Positions 5,569 through 9,700 of a stretch of DNA of 9,700 bases are shown here, in pieces. Below the pieces are notes generated by a model. It saw only the letters and a list, made by a program, of their open reading frames with translations, was not told where the DNA came from and ran no database searches. Made by a program: the position numbers and the translations under genes. Positions within the stretch are counted from its first letter, which is position 1. Each line of letters begins with the position of its first letter. The DNA comes from an uncultured delta proteobacterium (GTDB lineage Bacteria > Myxococcota_A > Polyangia > Polyangiales > Polyangiaceae): the NCBI GenBank assembly GCA_903893335.1, contig CAITLX010000253.1:1-9700 (forward strand), written 5' to 3'.

Positions 5569-7607
5569 TCGTCGTCGTCCGCCGCAGGGCGGAACGCCTG
5601 CGCGAGCTCCTGCTGGCGGCGCGGCGGCACGGGCTCGTACGACGAGAGCTCGGTCGCGTAGCTCCCCTCGCCTCCCGTGAGCGACTTGAGGCGCGACGCG
5701 TAGTCCACGAGCTCCGACAGCGGCACCACGGCCGAGACGACCGCGCGATCGGCGCCGAGCTGCTGGTTGCCCGTGATGCGCCCGCGGCGCGTCGAGAGCT
5801 CGGAGGTGACGCCGCCGATCGCGGCGGTCGGGATCGTGTTGTCGATCTGCACGACGGGCTCGAGCACGATGGGGCCGGCCTTCGCGACCGCGTCGAGCAT
5901 CGCGCGGCGCCCGGCGGCGATGAACGCGACCTCCTTCGAGTCGACCGAGTGGCTCTTGCCGTCGTAGACGATGACGCGCACGTCGCCGATCGGGTAGCCC
6001 GCGAGCGCCCCCTCGGCCATCGCGCGGCGCACGCCCTTCTCGACCGCAGGCAGGAAATGCGACGGGATGGTGCCGCCGACGACCTCGTCGACGAACTCGA
6101 AGCCCCCGCCGCGCCCGAGCGGCTCGATGCGCAGGAAGACCTCGCCGAACTGCCCCGCGCCGCCCGTCTGCTTGCGGTGCCGGTGGTGGCCGTCGGCGCG
6201 CCCCGTGATCGTCTCGCGGTACGGGATGGTGGGCGCGTGCGTGGCGAGCGTCACGCCCGAGCGCTCGGTCATGCGCTCGAGCAGCACGCGCAGGTGGAGA
6301 TCGCCGAAGCCGTAGAGCACCGTCTCGCGCCCCGAGTGATCGATGCGGACGCAAGGATCCTCGGCGACGACGCGGTGCAGCGCGTCGGCCACCTTCTGCT
6401 CGTCGGCGCGCACCGCGGCCTCGATGGCGATGCCCACCATCGGCTCGGGGAGGTTGACCGACTGCAGGTGGTGGTGATCCTCGTCGTGCGAGTCGTGCAC
6501 GACCGCGTCGAAGGCGAGCTCGTCGATCTTCGGCACCGCGACGATGTCGCCGGGGACGGCCTGCAGCACCTCGACGTGCTCCTTGCCCTGCATGCGGTAG
6601 AGGCGCGTCGCCTTGATGGGCTTCTTCGCGTCGCCGACGAAGAGCGGCGCGCCGGCGCGCAGCGTGCCCTGGTGCACGCGCAGGTAGCCGAGCTTGCCCA
6701 CGAACGGATCGCTCGCGATCTTGAAGACGTGCGCGAGCACGTGCCGCGTCGCGTCGGGCGCGACCTCGACGGGCACCGCCGCGGCCCCCTCGCCCTTGAG
6801 GAACGGCGGCGGGTTGCCCTCGCTCGGGTTGGGCAGCAGCCGCACGATCGCGCGCAGCAGCTCGTCGACGCCGGCTCCCGTCTCGGCCGAGACGAAGCAG
6901 ACGGGCACGAGGTGCCCCTCGCGCAGCGCCTTCTCGAACGGGTCGTGCAGCTGGTCGGGCGACACCTCCTGGCCCTGCTCGAGGTAGCGAGCCATCAGCG
7001 CCTCGTCGACCTCGATGACCTGCTCGACGATCTCGCGGTGCGAGTCCTCGACCGACGACAGCAGCGTCGGCCCGCCGCTCGGCTGGAAGAAGCAGTCGAC
7101 CACGCCTCCCCCCTCGGTCGGGAGGTTGAGCGGCAGGCACTCGCGCCCGAACGCGTCGCGAAGCTCGGCGAGCACCTCGACCACGCGCGCGTCGCGCCGG
7201 TCGATGCCGTTGACCACGACGACGCGGCAGAGCCCGCGCCCCTTGGCGAACTCCATCATGCGCCGCGCCATCGGCCCCGGGCCGTGCACCGCGCTGACGA
7301 CGACGACGGCCGTCTCGACCGCCTCGAGCGCGGCGAGCGTGCGACCGATGAAGTCGGGGTAGCCCGGCGTGTCGGCGAGGTGCACGAGCTTGCCCTCGCG
7401 CTCGAGGTGGCAGAGCGCCGCGTCGAGCGAGTGCTGCAGCTTCTTCTCCTGCGGATCGAAGTCGGTGACGGTCGTGCCGCGCGCGACCGACCCTTTCTGG
7501 CGCGTCGCCCCCGCGGCGAACAGCAGCGCCTCGGCGAGCAGCGTCTTGCCGACGCCGGCGTCGCCCACGAGTGCGAGGTTACGAATCTCGGCGGTGGTGT
7601 GATCCAT
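5565..7607 (-). CDS. EF-G-like translational GTPase paralogue (EF-G2-type) with degenerate G motifs
   Basis: 680 residues. All EF-G regions are present: G domain (1 to about 285), domain II (about 288-365), domain III (about 385-460), domain IV (YRETI at 463, QTGGAGQFGEV at 480, YDGKSHSVDSKE at 548) and a domain V with RRG at 607. The P-loop GDAGVGKT (15-22) is intact. G3 reads DTPGYPDF (79-86), with Tyr83 for the GTPase-activating His of EF-G and EF-Tu. G4 reads NGID (133-136), lacking the Lys of NKxD. The usual RGIT of switch I is replaced around KLQHSL (56-61). The family of EF-G-like proteins often has DTPGY, and mycobacterial EF-G2 is reported to lack ribosome-dependent GTPase. Canonical translocation is therefore doubtful, and a ribosome-associated regulatory role is possible. 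A His/Asp-rich loop (371-380) is unusual. ATG 7607 has AAGGAG eight bases upstream. It lies 112 bp downstream of the radical SAM gene. Confidence 0.88.
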   Translation of the reverse strand: MDHTTAEIRNLALVGDAGVGKTLLAEALLFAAGATRQKGSVARGTTVTDFDPQEKKLQHSLDAALCHLEREGKLVHLADTPGYPDFIGRTLAALEAVETAVVVVSAVHGPGPMARRMMEFAKGRGLCRVVVVNGIDRRDARVVEVLAELRDAFGRECLPLNLPTEGGGVVDCFFQPSGGPTLLSSVEDSHREIVEQVIEVDEALMARYLEQGQEVSPDQLHDPFEKALREGHLVPVCFVSAETGAGVDELLRAIVRLLPNPSEGNPPPFLKGEGAAAVPVEVAPDATRHVLAHVFKIASDPFVGKLGYLRVHQGTLRAGAPLFVGDAKKPIKATRLYRMQGKEHVEVLQAVPGDIVAVPKIDELAFDAVVHDSHDEDHHHLQSVNLPEPMVGIAIEAAVRADEQKVADALHRVVAEDPCVRIDHSGRETVLYGFGDLHLRVLLERMTERSGVTLATHAPTIPYRETITGRADGHHRHRKQTGGAGQFGEVFLRIEPLGRGGGFEFVDEVVGGTIPSHFLPAVEKGVRRAMAEGALAGYPIGDVRVIVYDGKSHSVDSKEVAFIAAGRRAMLDAVAKAGPIVLEPVVQIDNTIPTAAIGGVTSELSTRRGRITGNQQLGADRAVVSAVVPLSELVDYASRLKSLTGGEGSYATELSSYEPVPPRRQQELAQAFRPAADDDD

Positions 7608-7615
7608 GGCCCAAG

Positions 7616-7621
7616 CTCCTT
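7616..7621 (-). promoter_or_regulatory. Strong ribosome binding site of the EF-G-like gene
   Basis: AAGGAG on the minus strand stands eight bases before ATG 7607-7605, fixing the start so that the P-loop begins at residue 15. In the 112 bp between this gene and the radical SAM gene I find no convincing promoter, so the two may share a transcript. Confidence 0.7.
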
Positions 7622-7719
7622 CCGGTCCCCCGCAGGCGGTGCGCGCAGCGTACTCCCCCTCGCGGGCCGTGAAGGCCGACGCAGTGGCGGGGCGCGGTCG
7701 AGACTATCGGCCGCCGGCG

Positions 7720-8790
7720 TCAGGCGACGAACGCGCGGTAGTAACGGCGCGCGTCGCCCGCGCCGAACCGCCTCGAAAACACGGCGGACAGATCGAAGAT
7801 ACCCCAGTCGCGGCAGCCCGTCGTGCACGTCAGCCCCGCCCTCGCGTTGTCGCGGAAGGCAGCCGAGCCGACGATCGAGGCCACGCTCGCGCGGCGCACG
7901 TTCGCCATGATCTCGCCCTCGGTGCACGCGACGACGTCGCCGTTCGGCATCACCGGGCCGAGCACCCACCGCGGGTAGTGGCAGGCGTAGGCGACGTGGT
8001 CGTCGATGACCTGCGAGAAGAACGCGGCCGAGCCGATGACGCGATCGCCTCGCTCGGCCGCCGCGCGAATGCGCCGGAAGGCGTGCGCGACGACGCCCTG
8101 GTCGGCCCCCTGGGCCTCGCTCTGCGCGAAGGGGCGCCCCTCGACGGTGAACTGCCCCTCGAACGACGGCGGCTGGAAGCCGATGGGGGCGTCGAGCCGC
8201 CGGGCGAGCGCGAGCAGGTCGTCGATGCGCGCCGCGCTGGCGCGCGTGATCGTGGCGTTGAGCGCGAGGCGCACGCGCGGGTGGCGCGTGCGGAGCGCCT
8301 CGATGCCCGCGATCACGCGGTCGAACAGCCCGGGGTGCGCGCGGATGCGGTCGTGTTCGGCGTCGGGGGCGTCGAGCGAGACGAACACCGTGCTCGCGTC
8401 GCGCACCAGCTCGTGGCGCTCGGCGAGCAAGAGGCCGTTGGTGAAGACGTTGACCAGGAGCTTGCCGCGCAGCTCCCCCAGCAGCTCGCCGAGGTCGTCG
8501 CGCAGCAGAGGCTCGCCCCCGAGCACGACCGCGAGCTTGAACCCCTCAGCGACCAGCTCGCGGTAGAACGCGCGCGTCTCCGCCGTGCCCAGCTCGTCGC
8601 GGCGCGGGTAGTGCTCGCGGTTCCAGGCGTCCTGCTCGGGGCCGCTGACGTAGCAGAACGGGCAGCGCAGGTTGCACCGCACCGTGACGAGGTGGTTGAC
8701 GACGAAGGGTCGCCCACCCGAGAGAAGCTGGTGCCGCACGAGATCGGCCGCGCCGAGCGCGAGCCGCGTGGCGAACGCGGGGTCGAGCAT
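7720..8790 (-). CDS. Radical SAM protein with SPASM/twitch-like C-terminal cysteines
   Basis: 356 residues from ATG 8790. The frame is open further upstream to an ATG at 8865, but that stretch overlaps the promoter and lacks radical SAM sequence, while 8790 has a GGGAGGG-rich ribosome site. The motif CNLRCPFC supplies Cys39, Cys43 and Cys46 for the 4Fe-4S cluster that cleaves S-adenosylmethionine. GGEP (91-94) binds its amino group. VFTNG (115-119) and VSLDAP (137-142) are further barrel strands. Behind the barrel, Cys270, Cys289, Cys322 and Cys326 (the last two in TCTTGC), with MPNGDVVAC between the first two, resemble a SPASM/twitch domain holding one auxiliary cluster. Such proteins modify peptides or small molecules. 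No precursor peptide or obvious partner enzyme is adjacent, so the substrate is unknown. MoaA, HpnH and PqqE were considered but none is clearly matched. The next minus-strand gene encodes the EF-G-like protein. Confidence 0.85.
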   Translation of the reverse strand: MLDPAFATRLALGAADLVRHQLLSGGRPFVVNHLVTVRCNLRCPFCYVSGPEQDAWNREHYPRRDELGTAETRAFYRELVAEGFKLAVVLGGEPLLRDDLGELLGELRGKLLVNVFTNGLLLAERHELVRDASTVFVSLDAPDAEHDRIRAHPGLFDRVIAGIEALRTRHPRVRLALNATITRASAARIDDLLALARRLDAPIGFQPPSFEGQFTVEGRPFAQSEAQGADQGVVAHAFRRIRAAAERGDRVIGSAAFFSQVIDDHVAYACHYPRWVLGPVMPNGDVVACTEGEIMANVRRASVASIVGSAAFRDNARAGLTCTTGCRDWGIFDLSAVFSRRFGAGDARRYYRAFVA

Positions 8791-8793
8791 GGT

Positions 8794-8806
8794 CCCTCCC
8801 TTCCTG
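8794..8806 (-). promoter_or_regulatory. Ribosome binding site that sets the radical SAM start
   Basis: The minus strand reads AGGAAGGGAGGG, ending three bases before ATG 8790-8788. This purine run matches the anti-Shine-Dalgarno well and supports 8790 over the longer reading from 8865. Confidence 0.65.
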
Positions 8807-8817
8807 CCGACCCGAGC

Positions 8818-8846
8818 ATTGTACGCCCCGGCGCGGGGCCGGTCAC
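8818..8846 (-). promoter_or_regulatory. Sigma-70-type promoter of the radical SAM gene with palindrome in the spacer
   Basis: On the minus strand, GTGACC (8846-8841, four of six) and TACAAT (8823-8818, five of six) are separated by exactly 17 bp. Transcription would begin near 8811, giving a leader of about 20 nt that holds the ribosome site. The spacer (8824-8840) contains the exact dyad GCCCCG-GCG-CGGGGC (8825-8839), placed so that a protein bound to it would cover the promoter. This is the best promoter in the window. Confidence 0.65.
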
Positions 8847-8943
8847 GCGCGCGCGTCGTGGCCACGCGCCGGCGACGGGACTAGTCTCGCCACCTCACGG
8901 GAGACGACGCGCCTCCCTGCTGCGAAACCGCCGCGCGCGACCG

Positions 8944-8949
8944 AGGAGG
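8944..8949 (+). promoter_or_regulatory. glgP: Perfect Shine-Dalgarno selecting the TTG start of glgP
   Basis: AGGAGG stands six bases before TTG 8956-8958. No ATG or GTG lies in frame upstream of this point, and the first in-frame ATG downstream falls inside the conserved AYFSMEIA block, so TTG is the start. Upstream promoter signals for this strand are weak: TGGCCA at 8859 and TAGTCT at 8882, 17 bp apart, the latter overlapping an 8-bp palindrome GACTAGTC at 8879-8886. Confidence 0.75.
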
Positions 8950-8955
8950 CTGACG

Positions 8956-9700
8956 TTGCCCATCTTCACCCGGCTCCGAGAGGAGCCCTCCGTCGCCTAC
9001 TTCTCGATGGAGATCGCGGTCGATCCCGACGTGCCGACGTACAGCGGCGGCCTCGGCGTGCTCGCCGGCGATCTGGTGCGGAGCGCCGCCGACCTCGGCG
9101 TGCCGCTCGTCGCCGTCACGCAGCTCAGCCGCGCCGGCTACTTCCGTCAGCAGCTCGGCGCCGACGGCACGCAGCAGGAGCAGCCCGTCTCGTGGAACCC
9201 CGAGGAGCGCCTCGAGCGGCTCCCCTTCACCGTCGAGGTGCAGCTGTGGGGCAGGCCGGTCGCCGTGCAGCCCTGGCGGTTCGACGTCGTCGGCGCGCGC
9301 GGCCACGTCGTGCCCGTGCTCATGCTCGACACCGACGTCGCGTCCAACGCGCCGGCCGACCGCGCCGTCACCGCGGCGCTCTACGGCGGCGATCGCGAGC
9401 TGCGCCTCGCGCAGGAGATCGTGCTCGGCGTCGGCGGCGCGCGGTTGCTGCACGCGCTCGGCCTCGCGCCGGCGAAGTTCCACCTCAACGAGGGGCACGC
9501 GGCGTTCGCGGCGCTCGAGCTGCTGCGACGCTCGGGGGCGCCGACGTTCGAGGACCGCCTGCAGGACGTGCGCTCGCGCTGCGTCTTCACCACGCACACG
9601 CCCGTCGCCGCCGGCCACGACCGCTTCCCCTACCCGCTCGCCGAGTCCGCGCTCGGGCCGCTGGTCGAGCCCCACGAGCTTCGGCAGCTCGCCGGCGCCG
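8956..9700 (+). CDS. glgP: Alpha-glucan (glycogen) phosphorylase, short form, N-terminal part
   Basis: 248 codons are visible from TTG 8956, and the gene runs off the right edge. It belongs to glycosyltransferase family 35, which releases glucose-1-phosphate from alpha-1,4-glucans using pyridoxal phosphate. Visible signature blocks are AYFSMEIA (14-21), YSGGLGVLAGD (29-39), GYFRQ (61-65), ALYGGDRELRLAQEIVLGVGG (near 141-161), HLNEGHAAF (176-184) and CVFTTHTPVAAGHDRF (209-224). These are characteristic of the bacterial alpha-glucan phosphorylases of the Thermotoga type rather than the longer E. coli/mammalian GlgP. The N-terminus begins directly at the first block, so the DUF3417 extension found in some members is absent. 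The PLP lysine would lie beyond the window. It is divergent from the radical SAM gene across 165 bp. Confidence 0.9.
   Translation, partial: MPIFTRLREEPSVAYFSMEIAVDPDVPTYSGGLGVLAGDLVRSAADLGVPLVAVTQLSRAGYFRQQLGADGTQQEQPVSWNPEERLERLPFTVEVQLWGRPVAVQPWRFDVVGARGHVVPVLMLDTDVASNAPADRAVTAALYGGDRELRLAQEIVLGVGGARLLHALGLAPAKFHLNEGHAAFAALELLRRSGAPTFEDRLQDVRSRCVFTTHTPVAAGHDRFPYPLAESALGPLVEPHELRQLAGA

Noticed and set aside
3994..7140. Very long open frame (1048 codons) on the minus strand across tpl and the EF-G-like gene
   Set aside because: Its product is a low-complexity Arg/Ala string with no known domain, and it runs antisense to tpl and out of frame with the EF-G-like gene, both of which match families along their whole length. 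Stop-free frames are expected at this GC content.
4905..7910. 1001-codon open frame on the plus strand
   Set aside because: It overlaps tpl out of frame and is antisense to the EF-G-like and radical SAM genes. Its composition is Arg/Ala/Asp/Val-rich without motifs, so it is a codon-bias shadow.
8791..8865. Longer radical SAM start at 8865
   Set aside because: The extra 25 codons cover the predicted -35/-10 and the ribosome site, and the added residues are basic and unstructured. ATG 8790 has a strong purine-rich site just upstream.
8859..8887. glgP promoter TGGCCA-17-TAGTCT
   Set aside because: It matches the consensus at only four and three of six bases and both boxes lie in self-complementary words, so I do not list it as a feature.
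8881..9675. 264-codon minus-strand open frame at the right end
   Set aside because: It is antisense to the glgP start, whose plus-strand translation shows the phosphorylase blocks in order and has a perfect ribosome site.
1..9700. Mobile element, defence system or biosynthetic cluster
   Set aside because: No transposase, integrase, nuclease, toxin-antitoxin pair, CRISPR repeat or modular synthase is encoded, and base composition looks even across the window.

Overview
The window is very GC-rich (clearly around 70%, not counted exactly). It carries seven genes, two of them cut by the window edges, and reads like a chromosomal stretch of a myxobacterium-type organism (Myxococcota, perhaps near Sandaracinaceae/Polyangiales). 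The taxonomic guess rests on the Asp/Ala-rich tether after a lipobox, the FG-GAP lipoprotein itself, the Lys/Ala/Pro-rich tail on a DNA-binding protein, and the base composition. It is an inference. I see no tRNA, rRNA, CRISPR array, insertion sequence, phage gene or integration scar. No gene-free stretch exceeds about 212 bp.

Layout from left to right. (1) 1-316, minus: N-terminal part of a helix-turn-helix regulator with a histone-H1-like tail, cut by the window edge. (2) 399-2258, minus: a secreted lipoprotein with six Ca-binding FG-GAP/VCBS-type motifs and an ASPIC/UnbV-like C-terminus. (3) 2471-3946, minus: two-domain PPK2-type polyphosphate:AMP phosphotransferase (pap). (4) 4159-5550, plus: tyrosine phenol-lyase (tpl), divergent from pap. 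(5) 5565-7607, minus: an EF-G-like translational GTPase paralogue with altered G motifs, convergent with tpl. (6) 7720-8790, minus: a radical SAM protein with four extra C-terminal cysteines. (7) 8956-9700, plus: the start of a short-form alpha-glucan phosphorylase (glgP), initiated at TTG behind a perfect Shine-Dalgarno and running off the right edge.

The genes do not form one obvious pathway. pap (polyphosphate to ADP) and glgP (glycogen to glucose-1-phosphate) both mobilise stored reserves, and tpl links tyrosine to pyruvate, ammonia and phenol, so a loose starvation/energy theme is possible but unproven. The minus-strand genes are separated by 82-212 bp and most have their own ribosome sites, so they look largely monocistronic. 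The radical SAM gene could be co-transcribed with the EF-G-like gene, which lies 112 bp downstream of it.

The intergenic DNA is rich in exact dyads. These include a hairpin shared by two convergent genes whose stem contains both stop codons, a palindrome filling the -35/-10 spacer of the radical SAM promoter, two tandem palindromes 21 bp apart upstream of the lipoprotein promoter, and a 17-bp dyad touching the start codon of the regulator. I find no convincing new multi-gene system. The best leads are the atypical EF-G paralogue, the nearly leaderless tpl gene and the regulatory dyads.
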